Part shown: positions 35,601 through 49,757 of the stretch, piece after piece
Layout: each line of letters begins with the position of its first letter
How positions within the stretch are numbered: the stretch's first letter is position 1
From: Cristatella mucedo
Lineage: Eukaryota; Bryozoa; Phylactolaemata; Cristatellidae
Length of the DNA stretch: 64,000 bases
Assembly: GCA_009760855.2 (NCBI GenBank)
Contig: WPIO01000371.1
Span: 1-64,000, forward strand
Direction of reading: 5' to 3'
Translations under genes and position numbers: made by a program
Notes under the pieces: model-generated
The model's database searches: none
What the model saw: only the letters and a program-made list of their open reading frames with translations
Told to the model about the DNA's origin: nothing

Positions 35601-37589
35601 CACGTAAATAACACGTTTCGCACGAGTTCGCAGCAGATCGCGGAATATGTAGAAACTTCAAATCTGCATGTCGGAGCGTGTGCTTGCTGGCAGCAGAGTG
35701 CTGCACCTTGTTTAAAGCATTTCGCACGTAAATAACACGTTTCGCACGAGTTCGCAGCAGATCGCGGAATATGTAGAAACTTCAAATCTGCATGTCGGAG
35801 CGTGTGCTTGCTGGCAGCAGAGTGCTGCACCTTGTTTAAAGCATTTCGCACGTAAATAACACGTTTCGCACCAGTTCGCAGCAGATCGCGGAATATGTAG
35901 AAACTTCAAATCTGCATGTCGGAGCGTGAGCTTGCTGGCAGCAGAGTGCTGCACCTTGTTTAAAGCATTTCGCACGTAAATAACACGTTTCGCACCAGTT
36001 CGCAGCAGATCGCGGAATATGTAGAAACTTCAAATCTGCATGTCGGAGCGTGAGCTGGCTGGCAGCAGAGTGCTGCACCTTGTTTAAAGCATTTCGCACG
36101 TAAATAACACGTTTCGCACGAGTTCGCAGCAGATCGCGGAATATGTAGAAACTTCAAATCTGCATGTCGGAGCGTGAGCTTGCTGGCAGCAGAGTGCTGC
36201 ACCTTGTTTAAAGCATTTCGCACGTAAATAACACGTTTCGCACAGTTCGCAGCAGATCGCGGAATATGTAGAAACTTCAAATCTGCATGTCGGAGCGTGT
36301 GCTTGCTGGCAGCAGAGTGCTGCACCTTTGTTTAAAGCATTTCGCACGTAAATAACACGTTTCGCACCAGTTCGCAGCAGATCGCGGAATAAGTAGAACC
36401 TTCAAATCTGCATGTCGGAGCGTGAGCTGCTTGCTGGCAGCAGAGTGCTGCACCATGTTTAAAGCATTTCGCACGTAAATAACACGTTTCGCACAAGTTC
36501 GCTGCAGATCGCGGAATATGTAGAAACTTCAAATCTGCATGTCGAAGCCTGTGCTGGCTTGCAGCAGAGTGCTGCACCTTGTTTAAAGCATTTCGCACGT
36601 AAATAACACGTTTCGCACCAGTTTGGAGCAGATCGCGGAATATGTAGAAACTTCAAATCTGCATGTCGGAGCGTGAGCTTGCTGGCAGCAGAGTGCTGCA
36701 CCTTGTTTAAAGCATTTCGCACGTAAATAAAACGTTTCGCACCAGTTTCGCAGCAGATCGCGGAATATGTAGAAACTTCAAATCTGCATGTCGGAGCGTG
36801 AGCTTGCTGGCAGCAGCAGAGTGCTGCACCTTGTTTAAAGCAGCATTTCGCACGTAAATAACACGTTTCGCACGAGTTCGCAGCAGATCGCGGAATATGT
36901 AGAAACTTCAAATCTGCATGTCGGAGCGTGAGCTTGCTGGCAGCAGAGTGCTGCACCTTGTTTAAAGCATTTCGCACGTAAATAACACGTTTCGCACACC
37001 AGTTTGCAGCAGATCGCGGAATATGTAGAAACTTCAAATCTGCATGTCGGAGCGTGAGCTTGCTGGCAGCAGAGTGCTGCACCTTGTTTAAAGCATTTCG
37101 CACGTAAATAACACGTTTCGCACAAGTTCCCAGCAGATTGCGGAATATGTAGAAACTTCAAATCTGCATGTCGGAGCGTGAGCTGGCTGGCAGCAGAGTG
37201 CTGCACCTTGTTTAAAGCATTTCGCACGTAAATAACACGTTTCGCACCAGTTTGCAGCAGATCGCGGAATATGTAGAAACTTCAAATCTGCATGTCGGAG
37301 CGTGAGCTTGCTGGCAGCAGAGTGCTGCACCTTGTTTAAAGCATTTCGCACGTAAATAACACGTTTCGCACTAGTTCCCAGCAGATCGCGGAATATGTAG
37401 AAACTTCAAATCTGCATGTCGGAGCGTGAGCTTGCTGGCAGCAGAGTGCTGCACCTTGTTTAAAGCATTTCGCACGTAAATAACACGTTTCGCACCAGTT
37501 TGCAGCAGATCGCGGAATATGTAGAAACTTCAAATCTGCATGTCGGAAGCGTGTGCTTGCTGGCAGCAGAGTGCTGCACCTTGTTTAAA

Positions 37590-37713
37590 GCATTTCGCAC
37601 GTAAATAACACGTTTCGCACCAGTTCGCAGCAGATCGCGGAATATGTAGAAACATCAAATCTGCGTGTCGGAGCTAGCCCTGGCTGGCAGCAGAGTGCTG
37701 CACCTTGTTTAAA
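37590..37713 (+). repeat. Diverged unit related to 55662-55787
   Basis: It carries GTAGAAACATC, CTGCGTGTCGG and GGAGCTAGCCCTGGCTGG. The unit at 55662 has AAACATC, CAGCGTGTCG and GCGTAGCCTGGCTGG. The shared ACATC, GCGTGTCG and TAGCC(C)TGG set suggests common origin. Confidence 0.6.
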
Positions 37714-38590
37714 GCATTTCGCACGTAAATAACACGTTTCGCACCAGTTCGCAGCAGATCGCGGAATATGTAGAAACTTCAAATCTGCATGTCGGAGCGT
37801 GTGAGCTTGCTGGCAGCAGAGTGCTGCACCTTGTTTAAAGCATTTCGCACGTAAATAACACGTTTTTCGCACTAGTTCGCAGCAGATCGCGGAATATGTA
37901 GAAACTTCAAATCTGCATGTCGGAGCGTGAGCTTGCTGGCAGCAGAGTGCTGCACCTTGTTTAAAGCATTTCGCACGTAAATAACACGTTTCGCACGAGT
38001 TCGCAGCAGATCGCGGAATATGTAGAAACTTCAAATCTGCATGTCGGAGCGTGTGCTTGCTGGCAGCAGAGTGCTGCACCTTGTTTAAAGCATTTCGCAC
38101 GTAAATAACACGTTTCGCACCAGTTCGCAGCAGATCGCGGAATATGTAGAAACTTCAAATCTGCATGTCGGAGCGTGAGCTTGCTGGCAGCAGAGTGCTG
38201 CACTTGTTTAAAGCATTTCGCACGTAAATAACACGTTTCGCACGAGTTCGCAGCAGATCGCGGAATCTGTAGAAAATTCAAATCTGCATGTCGGAGCGTG
38301 TGCTTGCTGGCAGTAGAGTGCTGCACCTTGTTTAAAGCATTTTTCGCACGTAAATAACACGTTTCGCACCAGTTCGCAGCAGATCGCGGAATATGTAGAA
38401 ACTTCAAATCTGCATGTCGGAGCGTGTGCTGGCTGGCAGCAGAGTGCTGCACCTTGTTTAAAGCATTTCGCACGTAAATAACACGTTTCGCACCAGTTCG
38501 CAGCAGATCGCGGAATATGTAGAAACTTCAAATCTGCATGTCGGAGCGTGAGCTGGCTGGCTGGCAGCAGAGTGCTGCACCTTGTTTAAA

Positions 38591-38961
38591 GCATTTCGCA
38601 CGTAAATAACACGTTTCGCACGAGTTCGCAGCAGATCGCGGAATCTGTAGAAAGTTCAAATCTGCATGTCGGAGCGTGTGCTGGCTTGCAGCAGAGTGCT
38701 GCACCTTGTTTAAAGCATTTCGCACGTAAATAACACGTTTCGCACTAGTTTGCAGCAGATCGCGGAATATGTAGAAACTTCAAATCTGCATGTCGGAGCG
38801 TGTGCTTGCTGGCAGCAGAGTGCTGCACCTTGTTTAAAGCATTTCGCACGTAAATAACACGTTTCGCACCAGTTTGCAGCAGATCGCGGAATATGTAGAA
38901 ACTTCAAATCTGCATGTCGGAGCGTGTGCTTGCTGCAGCAGAGTGCTGCACCATGTTTAAA
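38591..38961 (+). repeat. Partial variant block, copy G (three units)
   Basis: A unit with G32, C55, G64, T89 and GGCTTGCAG (38591) is followed directly by a unit with CACTAGTTTGC (38715) and one with CAGTTTGC and GCTTGCTGCAGCAG (38839, ending CCATGTTT). Units 2 to 4 of the full block are missing. A related linked-variant unit with GAAAATTC lies just before, near 38270. Confidence 0.55.
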
Positions 38962-41948
38962 GCATTTCGCACGTAAATAACACGTTTCGCACGAGTTCGC
39001 AGCAGATCGCGGAATATGTAAAAACTTCAAATCTGCATGTCGGAGCGTGTGCTGGCTTGCAGCAGAGTGCTGCACCTTGTTTAAAGCATTTCGCACGTAA
39101 ATAACACGTTTCGCACCAGTTTGCAGCAGATCGCGGAATATGTAGAAACTTCAAATCTGCATGTCGGAGCGAGCGTGCTGGCAGCAGAGTGCTGCACCTT
39201 GTTTAAAGCATTTCGCACGTAAATAACACGTTTCCACCCAGTTCGCAGCAGATCGCGGAATATGTAGAAACTTCAAATCTGCATGTCGGAGCGTGTGCTT
39301 GCTGGCAGCAGAGTGCTGCACCTTGTTTAAAGCATTTCGCACGTAAATAACACGTTTCGCACCAGTTCGCAGCAGATCGCGGAATATGTAGAAACTTCAA
39401 ATCTGCATGTTGGAGCGTGAGTGCTTGCTGGCAGCAGAGTGCTGCACCTTGTTTAAAGCATTTCGCACGTAAATAACACGTTTCGCACCAGTTCGCAGCA
39501 GATCGCGGGATATGTAGAAACTTCAAATCTGCTTGTCGGAGCGTGCACTTGCTGGCAGCAGAGTGCTGCACCTTGTTTAAAGCATTTCGCACGTAAATAA
39601 CACGTTTCGCACCAGTTCGCAGCAGATCGCGGAATATGTAGAAACTTCAAATCTGCATGTCGGAGCGTGTGCTTGCTGGCAGCAGAGTGCTGCACACCTT
39701 GTTTAAAGCATTTCGCACGTAAATAACACGTTTCGCACCAGTTTTCGCAGCAGATCGCGGAATATGTAGAAACTTCAAATCTGCATGTCGGAGCGTGTGC
39801 TTGCTGGCAGCAGAGTGCTGCACCTTGTTTAAAGCATTTCGCACGTAAATAACACGTTTCGCACGAGTTTCGCAGCAGATCGCGGAATATGTAGAAACTT
39901 CAAATCTGCATGTCGGAGCGTGAGCTTGCTGGCAGCAGAGTGCTGCACCTTGTTTAAAGCATTTCGCACGTAAATAACACGTTTCGCACGAGTTCGCAGC
40001 AGATCGCGGAATATGTAGAAACTTCAAATCTGCATGTCGGAGCGTGAGCTTGCTGGCAGCAGAGTGCTGCACCTTGTTTAAAGCATTTCGCACGTAAATA
40101 ACACGTTTCGCACCAGTTTGCAGCAGATCGCGGAATATGTAGAAACTTCAAATCAGCATGTCGGAGCGTTAGCTTGCTGGCAGCAGAGTGCTGCACCTTG
40201 TTTAAAGCATTTCGCACGTAAATAACACGTTTCGCACCAGTTCGCAGCAGATCGCGGAATATGTAGAAACTTCAAATCTGCATGTCGGAGCGTGTGCTTG
40301 CTGGCAGCAGAGTGCTGCACCTTGTTTAAAGCATTTCGCACGTAAATAACACGTTTCGCACGAGTTCGCAGCAGATCGCGGAATATGTAGAAACTTCAAA
40401 TCTGCATGTCGGAGCGTGAGCTTGCTGGCAGCAGAGTGCTGCACCTTGTTTAAAGCATTTCGCACGTAAAATAACACGTTTCGCACCAGTTCGCAGCAGA
40501 TCGCGGAATATGTAGAAACTTCAAATCTGCATGTCGGAGCGTGTGCTTGCTGGCAGCAGAGTGCTGCACCTTGTTTAAAGCATTTCGCACGTAAATAACA
40601 CGTTTCGCACTAGTTCCCAGCAGATCGCGGAACATGTAGAAACTTCAAATCTGCATGTCGGAGCGTGAGCTTGCTGGCAGCAGAGTGCTGCACCTTGTTT
40701 AAAGCATTTCGCACGTAAATAACACGTTTCGCACCAGTTCGCAGCAGATCGCGGAATATGTCAAAACTTCAAATCTGCATGTCGGAGCGTGTGCTTGCTG
40801 GCAGCAGAGTGCTGCACCTTGTTTAAAGCATTTCGCACGTAAATAACACGTTTCGCACCAGTTCGCAGCAGATCGCGGAATATGTAGAAACTTCAAATCT
40901 GCATGTCGGAGCGTGCGCTGCTGGCAGGAGAGTGCTGCACCTTGTTTAAAGCATTTCGCACGTAAATAACACGTTTCGCACCAGTTCGCAGCAGATCGCG
41001 GAATATGTAGAAACTTCAAATCTGCATGTCGGAGCGTGAGCTTGCTGGCAGCAGAGTGCTGCACCTTGTTTAAAGCATTTCGCACGTAAATAACACGTTT
41101 CGCACCAATTCGCAGCAGATCGCGGAATATGTAGAAACTTCAAATCTGCATGTCGGAGCGTGTGCTTGCTGGCAGCAGAGTGCTGCACCTTGTTTAAAGC
41201 ATTTCGCACGTAAATAACACGTTTCGCACCAGTTCGCAGCAGATCGCGGAATATGTAGAAACTTCAAATCTGCATGTCGGAGCGTGAGCTTGCTGGCAGC
41301 AGAGTGCTGCACCTTGTTTAAAGCATTTCGCACGTAAATAACACGTTTCGCACCAGTTCGCAGCAGATCGCGGAATATGTAGAAACTTCAAATCTGCATG
41401 TCGGAGCGTGAGCTTGCTGGCAGCAGAGTGCTGCACCTTGTTTAAAGCATTTCGCACGTAAATAACACGTTTCGCACGAGTTTCCAGCAGATCGCGGAAT
41501 ATGTAGAAACTTCAAATCTGCATTTCGGAGCGTCCGCTTGCTGACTAGCAGCAGAGTGCTGCACCTTGTTTAAAGCATTTCGCACGTAAATAACACGTTT
41601 CGCACCAGTTCGCAGCAGATCGCGGAATATGTAGAAACTTCAAATCTGCATGTCGGAGCGTGTGCTTGCTGGCAGCAGAGTGCTGCACGTTGTTTTAAAG
41701 CATTTCGCACGTAAATAAACCGTTTCGCACCAGTTTGCAGCAGATCGCGGAATATGTAGAAACTTCAAATCTGCATGTCGGAGCGTGTGCTTGCTGGCAG
41801 CAGATTGCTGCACCTTGTTTTAAGCATTTCGCACGTAAATAACACATTTCGCACGAGTTTCGCAGCAGATCGCGGAATATGTAGAAACTTCAAATCTGCA
41901 TGTCGGAGCGTGAGCTTGCTGGCAGCAGAGTGCTGCACCTTGTTTAAA

Positions 41949-42040
41949 GCATTTTTCAAGATCGCGGAATATGTAGAAACTTCAAATCTGCATGTCGGAG
42001 CGTGTGCTGGCTGGCAGCAGAGTGCTGCACCATGTTTAAA
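41949..42040 (+). repeat. Satellite unit with 32-bp deletion
   Basis: The sequence GCATTTTTCAAGATCGCGG (41949-41967) joins the unit start to the AGATCGCGG landmark through a short TTCA of unclear origin. The preceding units at 41680-41860 also have unusual bases (CACGTTGTTTTAAAGC, AAATAAACCGTTTC, GCAGATTGCTGC, AACACATTTCG). Confidence 0.8.
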
Positions 42041-45000
42041 GCATTTCGCACGTAAATAACACGTTTCGCACCAGTTTCGCAGCAGATCGCGGAATATGTA
42101 GAAACTTCAAATCTGCATGTCGGAGCGTGTGCTTGCTGGCAGCAGAGTGCTGCACCTTGTTTAAAGCATTTCGCACGTAAATAACACGTTTCGCACCAGT
42201 TCGCAGCAGATCGCGGAATATGTAGAAACTTCAAATCTGCATGTCGGAGCGTGAGCTTGCTGGCAGCAGAGTGCTGCACCTTGTTTAAAGCATTTCGCAC
42301 GTAAATAACACGTTTCGCACCAGTTCGCAGCAGATCGCGGAATATGTAGAAACTTCAAATCTGCATGTCGGAGCGTGTGTAGTTGCTTGCTGGCAGCAGA
42401 GTGCTGCACCTTGTTTAAAGCATTTCGCACGTAAATAACACGTTTCGCACCAGTTCGCAGCAGATCGCGGAATATGTAGAAACTTCAAATCTGCATGTCG
42501 GAGCGTGAGCTTGCTGGCAGCAGAGTGCTGCACCTTGTTTTTAAAGCATTTCGCACGTAAATAACACGTTTCGCACGAGTTCGCAGCAGATCGCGGAATA
42601 TGTAGAAACTTCAAATCTGCATGTCGGAGCGTGAGCTTGCTGGCAGCAGAGTGCTGCACCTTGTTTAAAGCATTTCGCACGTAAATAACACGTTTCGCAC
42701 CAGTTCGCAGCAGATCGCGGAATATGTAGAAACTTCAAATCTGCATGTCGGAGCGTGAGCTTGCTGGCAGCAGAGTGCTGCACCTTGTTTAAAGCATTTC
42801 GCACGTAAATAACACGTTTCGCACCAGTTCGCAGCAGATCGCGGAATATGTAGAAACTTCAAATCTGCATGTCGGAGCGTGAGCTTGCTGGCAGCAGAGT
42901 GCTGCACCTTGTTTAAAGCATTTCGCACGTAAATAACACGTTTCGCACGAGTTCGCAGCAGATCGCGGAATATGTAGAAACTTCAAATCTGCATGTCGGA
43001 GCGTGTGCTGGCTTGCAGCAGAGTGCTGCACCTTGTTTAAAGCATTTCGCACGTAAATAACACGTTTCGCACCAGTTTCCAGCAGATCGCGGAATATGTA
43101 GAAACTTCAAATCTGCATGTCGTAGCGTAAGCTTGCTGGCAGCAGAGTGCTGCACTTATTTAAAGCATTTCGCACGTAAATAACACGTTTCGCACAAGTT
43201 CGCAGCAGATCGCGGAATATGTAGAAACTTCAAATCTGCATGTCGGAGCGTGTGCTTGCTCGCAGCAGAGTGCTGCACCTTGTTTAAAGCATTTCGCACG
43301 TAAATAACACGTTTCGCACCAGTTCGCAGCAGATCGCGGAATATGTAGAAACTTCAAATCTGCATGTCGGAGCGTGAGCTTGCTGGCAGCAGAGTGCTGC
43401 ACCTTGTTTAAAGCATTTCGCACGTAAATAACACGTTTCGCACCAGTTCGCAGCAGATCGCGGAATATGTAGAAACTTCAAATCTGCATGTCGGAGCGTG
43501 AGCTTGCTGGCAGCAGAGTGCTGCACCTTGTTTAAAGCATTTCGCACGTAAATAACACGTTTCGCACCAGTTCGCAGCAGATCGCGGAATATGTCAAAAC
43601 TTCAAATCTGCATGTCGGAGCGTGTGCTTGCTGGCAGCAGAGTGCTGCACCTTGTTTAAAGCATTTCGCACGTAAATAACACGTTTCGCACGAGTTCGCA
43701 GCAGATCGCGGAATCTGTAGAAACTTCAAATCTGCATGTCGGAGCGTGAGCTTGCTTAGCAGCAGAGTGCTGCACCTTGTTTAAAGCATTTCGCACGTAA
43801 ATAACACGTTTCGCACCAGTTCGCAGCAGATCGCGGAATATGTAGAAACTTCAAATCTGCATGTCGGAGCGTGTGCTTGCTGGCAGCAGAGTGCTGCACC
43901 TTGTTTAAAGCATTTCGCACGTTAATAACACGTTTCGCACCAGTTTGCAGCAGATCGCGGAATATGTAGAAACTTCAAATCTGCATGTCGTAGCGTGAGC
44001 TTGCTGGCAGCAGAGTGCTGCACTTGTTTAAAGCATTTCGCACGTAAATAACACGTTTCGCACCAGTTTGCAGCAGATCGCGGAATATGTAGAAACTTCA
44101 AATCTGCATGTCGGAGCGTGAGCTTGCTGGCAGCAGAGTGCTGCACCTTGTTTAAAGCATTTCGCACGTAAATAACACGTTTCGCACCAGTTTGCAGCAG
44201 ATCGCGGAATATGTAGAAACTTCAAATCTGCATGTCGGAGCGTGAGCTTGCTGGCAGCAGAGTGCTGCACCTTGTTTAAAGCATTTCGCACGTAAATAAC
44301 ACGTTTTCGCACCAGTTTGCAGCAGATCGCGGAATATGTAGAAACTTCAAATCTGCATGTCGGAGCGTGAGCTTGCTGGCAGCAGAGTGCTGCACCTTGT
44401 TTAAAGCATTTCGCACGTAAATAACACGTTTCGCACCAGTTCGCAGCAGATCGCGGAATATGTAGAAACTTCAAATCTGCATGTCGGAGCGTGTGCTTGC
44501 TGGCAGCAGAGTGCTGCACCTTGTTTAAAGCATTTCGCACGTAAATAACACGTTTCGCACGAGTTTCGCAGCAGATCGCGGAATATGTAGAAACTTCAAA
44601 TCTGCATGTCGGAGCGTGTGCTTGCTGGCAGCAGAGTGCTGCACCTTGTTTAAAGCATTTCGCACGTAAATAACACGTTTTCGCACCAGTTCGCAGCAGA
44701 TCGCGGAATATGTAGAAACTTCAAATCTGCATGTCGGAGCGTGCGCTTGCTGGCAGCAGAGTGCTGCACCTTGTTTAAAGCATTTCGCACGTAAATAACA
44801 CGTTTCGCACGAGTTTGCGAAGCAGATCGCGGAATATGTCAAAACTTCAAATCTGCATGTCGGAGCGTGTGCTTGCTGGCAGCAGAGTGCTGCACCTTGT
44901 TTAAAGCATTTCGCACGTAAATAACACGTTTCGCACCAGTTCGCAGCAGATCGCGGAATATGTAGAAACTTCAAATCTGCATGTCGGAGCGTGTGCTTGC

Positions 45001-46272
45001 TGGCAGCAGAGTGCTGCACCTTGTTTAAAGCATTTCGCACGTAAATAACACGTTTCGCACCAGTTCGCAGCAGATCGCGGAATATGTAGAAACTTCAAAT
45101 CTGCATGTCGGAGCGTGAGCTGGCTGGCAGCAGAGTGCTGCACCTTGTTTAAAGCATTTCGCACGTAAATAACACGTTTCGCACGAGTTCGCAGCAGATC
45201 GCGGAATATGTAGAAACTTCAAATCTGCATGTCGGAGCGTGAGCTTGCTGGCAGCAGAGTGCTGCACCTTGTTTAAAGCATTTCGCACGTAAATAACACG
45301 TTTCGCACCAGTTTGCAGCAGATCGCGGAATATGTAGAAACTTCAAATCTGCATGTCGGAGCGTGAGCTTGCTGGCAGCAGAGTGCTGCACCTTGTTTAA
45401 AGCATTTCGCACGTAAATAACACGTTTCGCACCAGTTTGCAGCAGATCGCGGAATATGTAGAAACTTCAAATCTGCATGTCGGAGCGTGTGCTTGCTGGC
45501 AGCAGAGTGCTGCTCCTTGTTTAAAGCATTTCGCACGTAAATAACACGTTTTGCACCAACTCGCGGCAGATCGCGGAATATGTAGAAACTTCAAATCTGC
45601 ATGTCGGAGCGTGTGCTTGCTGGCAGCAGAGTGCTGCACCTTGGTTAAAGCATTTCGCACGTAAATAACACGTTTCGCACCAGTTCGCAGCAGATCGCGG
45701 AATATGTAGAAACTTTCAAATCTGCATGTCGGAGCGTGTGTGCTGCTGGCAGCAGAGTGCTGCACCTTGTTTTAAAGCATTTCGCACGTAAATAACACGT
45801 TTCGCACCAGTTCGCAGCAGATCGCGGAATATGTAGAAACTTCAAATCTGCATGTCGGAGCGTGTGCTTGCTGGCAGCAGAGTGCTGCACCTTGTTTAAA
45901 GCATTTCGCACGTAAATAACACGTTTCGCACCAGTTCGCAGCAGATCGCGGAATATGTAGAAACTTCAAATCTGCATGTCGGAGCGTGAGCTTGCTGGCA
46001 GCAGAGTGCTGCACCTTGTTTAAAGCATTTCGCACGTAAATAACACGTTTCGCACCAGTTTGCAGCAGATCGCGGAATATGTAGAAACTTCAAATCTGCA
46101 TGTCGGAGCGTGTGCTTGCTGGCAGCAGAGTGCTGCACCTTGTTTAAAGCATTTCGCACGTAAATAACACGTTTCGCACCAGTTCGCAGCAGATCGCGGA
46201 ATATGTAGAAACTTCAAATCTGCATGTCGGAGCGTGAGCTTGCTGGCAGCAGAGTGCTGCACCTTGTTTAAA

Positions 46273-46472
46273 GCATTTCGCACGTAAATAACACGTTTCG
46301 CACCAGTTCGCAGCAGATCGCGGAATATGTAGAAACTTCAAATCTGCATGTCGGAGCGTGAGCTGGCTGGCAGCAGAGTGCTGCACCTTGTTTTGGGAAT
46401 ATGTAGAAACTTCAAATCTGCATGTCGGAGCGTGAGCTTGCTGGCAGCAGAGTGTGCTGCACCTTGTTTAAA
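46273..46472 (+). repeat. Fused unit pair with about 50 bp deleted
   Basis: At 46386-46405 CCTTGTTTTGGGAATATG joins the end of one unit to the GGAATATG region of the next, removing the TAAA end and the first ~48 positions. The pair is 200 bp long against 248 expected; a two-base gain (GTGTGCTGC, 46453) makes up part. This is the largest deletion I found in the array. Confidence 0.8.
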
Positions 46473-49096
46473 GCATTTCGCACGTAAATAACACGTTTCG
46501 CACGAGTTCGCAGCAGATCGCGGAATATGTAGAAACTTCAAATCTGCATGTCGGAGCGTGAGCTTGCTGGCAGCAGAGTGCTGCACCTTGTTTAAAGCAT
46601 TTCGCACGTAAATAACACGTTTCGCACCAGTTCGCAGCAGATCGCGGAATATGTAGAAACTTCAAATCTGCATGTCGGAGCGTGTGCTTGCTGGCAGCAG
46701 AGTGCTGCACCTTGTTTAAAGCATTTCGCACGTAAATAACACGTTTCGCACGAGTTTCGCAGCAGATCGCGGAATATGTAGAAACTTCAAATCTGCATGT
46801 CGGAGCGTGTGCTTGCTGGCAGCAGAGTGCTGCACCTTGTTTAAAGCATTTCGCACGTAAATAACACGTTTCGCACAGTTTGCAGCAGATCGCGGAATAT
46901 GTAGAAACTTCAAATCTGCATGTCGGAGCGTGCGCTTGCTGGCTGGCAGCAGAGTGCTGCACCTTATTTTAAAGCATTTCGCACGTAAATAACACGTTTC
47001 GCACCAGTTTGCAGCAGATCGCGGAATATGTAGAAACTTCAAATCTGCATGTCGGAGCGTGAGCTTGCTGGCAGCAGAGTGCTGCACCTTGTTTAAAGCA
47101 TTTCGCACGTAAATAACACGTTTCGCACCAGTTCGCAGCAGATCGCGGAATATGTAGAAACTTCAAATCTGCATGTCGGAGCGTGAGCTTGCTGGCAGCA
47201 GAGTGCTGCACCTTGTTTAAAGCATTTCGCACGTAAATAACACGTTTCGCACGAGTTCGCAGCAGATCGCGGAATCTGTAGAAACTTCAAATCTGCATGT
47301 CGGAGCGTGTGCTGGCTTGGAGCAGAGTGCTGCACCTTGTTTAAAGCATTTCGCACGTAAATAACACGTTTCGCACCAGTTCGCAGCAGATCGCGGAATA
47401 TGTAGAAACTTCAAATCTGCATGTCGGAGCGTGTGCTTGCTGGCAGCAGAGTGCTGCACCTTGTTTTAAAGCATTTCGCACGTAAAAAAACACGTTTCGC
47501 ACGAGTTTCGCAGCAGATCGCGGAATATCTAGAAACTTCAAATCTGCATGTCGGAGCGTGTGCTTGCTGGCAGCAGAGTGCTGCACCTTGTTTAAAAGCA
47601 TTTCGCACGTAAATAACACGTTTCGCACCAGTTTTCGCAGCAGATCGCGGAATATGTAGAAACTTCAAATCTGCATGTCGGAGCGTGTGCTGGCTTGCAG
47701 CAGAGTGCTGCACCTTGTTTAAAGCATTTCGCACGTAAATAACACGTTTCGCACCGATTCGCAGCAGATCGCGGAATATGTAGAAACTTCAAATCTGCAT
47801 GTCGGAGCGTGAGCTTGCTGGCAGCAGAGTGCTGCACCTTGTTTAAAGCATTTCGCACGTAAATAACACGTTTCGCACGAGTTTGCAGCAGATCGCGGAA
47901 TATGTAGAAAACTTCAAATCTGCATGTCGGAGCGTGAGCTTGCTGGCAGCAGAGTGCTGCACCTTGTTTAAAGCATTTCGCACGTAAATAACACGTTTCG
48001 CACCAGTTCGCAGCAGATCGCGGAATATGTAGAAACTTCAAATCTGCATGTCGGAGCGTGAGCTTGCTGGCAGCAGAGTGCTGCACCTTGTTTAAAGCAT
48101 TTCGCACGTAAATAACACGTTTCGCACCAGTTTGCAGCAGATCGCGGAATATGTAGAAACTTCAAATCTGCATGTCGGAGCGTGTGCTTGCTGGCAGCAG
48201 AGTGCTGCACCTTGTGTTTAAAGCATTTCGCACGTAAATAACACGTTTCGCACCAGTTCGCAGCAGATCGCGGAATATGTAGAAACTTCAAATCTGCATG
48301 TCGGAGCGTGAGCTTGCTGGCAGCAGAGTGCTGCACCTTGTTTAAAGCATTTCGCACGTAAATAACACGTTTCGCACCAGTTTGCAGCAGATCGCGGAAT
48401 ATGTAGAAACTTCAAATCTGCATGTCGGAGCGTGTGCTTGCTTGCTGGCAGCAGAGTGCTGCACCTTGTTTAAAGCATTTCGCACGTAAATAACACGTTT
48501 CGCACCAGTTCGCAGCAGATCGCGGAATATGTAGAAACTTCAAATCTGCATGTCGGAGCGTGTGCTTGCTGGCAGCAGAGTGCTGCACCTTGTTTAAAGC
48601 ATTTCGCACGTAAATAACACGTTTCGCACGAGTTCGCAGCAGATCGCGGAATATGTAGAAACTTCAAATCTGCATGTCGGAGCGTGAGCTGGCTGGCAGC
48701 AGAGTGCTGCACCTTGTTTAAAGCATTTCGCACGTAAATAACACGTTTCGCGAACCAGTTCGCAGCAGATCGCGGAATATGTAGAAACTTCAAATCTGCA
48801 TGTCGGAGCGTGTGCTTGCTGGCAGCAGAGTGCTGCACCTTGTTTAAAGCATTTCGCACGTAAATAACACGTTTCGCACCAGTTCGCAGCAGATCGCGGA
48901 ATATGTAGAAACTTCAAATCTGCATGTCGGAGCGTGAGCTTGCTGGCAGCAGAGTGCTGCACCTTGTTTAAAGCATTTCGCACGTAAATAACACGTTTCG
49001 CACCAGTTTGCAGCAGATCGCGGAATATGTAGAAACTTCAAATCTGCATGTCGGAGCGTGTGCTTGCTGGCAGCAGAGTGCTGCACCTTGTTTAAA

Positions 49097-49220
49097 GCAT
49101 TTCGCACGTAAATAACACGTTTCGCACCAGTTCGCAGCAGATCGCGGAATATGTAGAAACTTCAAATCTGCATGTCGGAGCGTGTGCTTGCTCGCAGCTG
49201 AGTGCTGCAACTTGTTTAAA
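49097..49220 (+). repeat. GCTCGCAGCTGAG / GCTGCAACTTG unit
   Basis: It shares the rare GCTCGCAGCTGAGTGCTGCA and AACTTG changes with unit 1325, 47.8 kb away, but not the other markers of that unit. The next unit has GTACAAACTTC (49277). Confidence 0.65.
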
Positions 49221-49667
49221 GCATTTCGCACGTAAATAACACGTTTCGCACCAGTTCGCAGCAGATCGCGGAATATGTACAAACTTCAAATCTGCATGTC
49301 GGAGCGTGAGCTTGCTGGCAGCAGAGTGCTGCACCTTGTTTAAAGCATTTCGCACGTAAATAACACGTTTCGCACCAGTTTCGCAGCAGATCGCGGAATA
49401 TGTAGAAACTTCAAATCTGCATGTCGGAGCGTGAGCTTGCTGGCAGCAGAGTGCTGCACCTTGTTTAAAGCATTTCGCACGTAAATAACACGTTTCGCAC
49501 CAGTTCGCAGCAGATCGCGGAATATGTAGAAACTTCAAATCTGCATGTCGGAGCGTGAGCTTGCTTGCTGGCAGCAGAGTGCTGCACCTTGTTTAAAGCA
49601 TTTCGCACGTAAATAACACGTTTCGCACCAGTTCGCAGCAGATCGCGGAATATGTAGAAACTTCAAA

Positions 49668-49757
49668 TCTGCTTGTCGGAGCGCGCGCTTGCTGGCAGCA
49701 GAGTGCTGCACCTTGTTTAAAGCATTTCGCACGTAATAAACACGTCTCGCACGAGTT
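49668..49757 (+). repeat. Rare-variant segment shared with 17671-17760
   Basis: See the partner segment. Here the following unit is also disturbed: GTCGAGAGCGTGTAGCTGC (49800-49818) then TTGGCTGGCAG, a six-base increase in the variable segment. CGTAAACAACACG occurs shortly before the 17.67-kb copy (17490) and shortly after this copy (49987). Confidence 0.75.
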
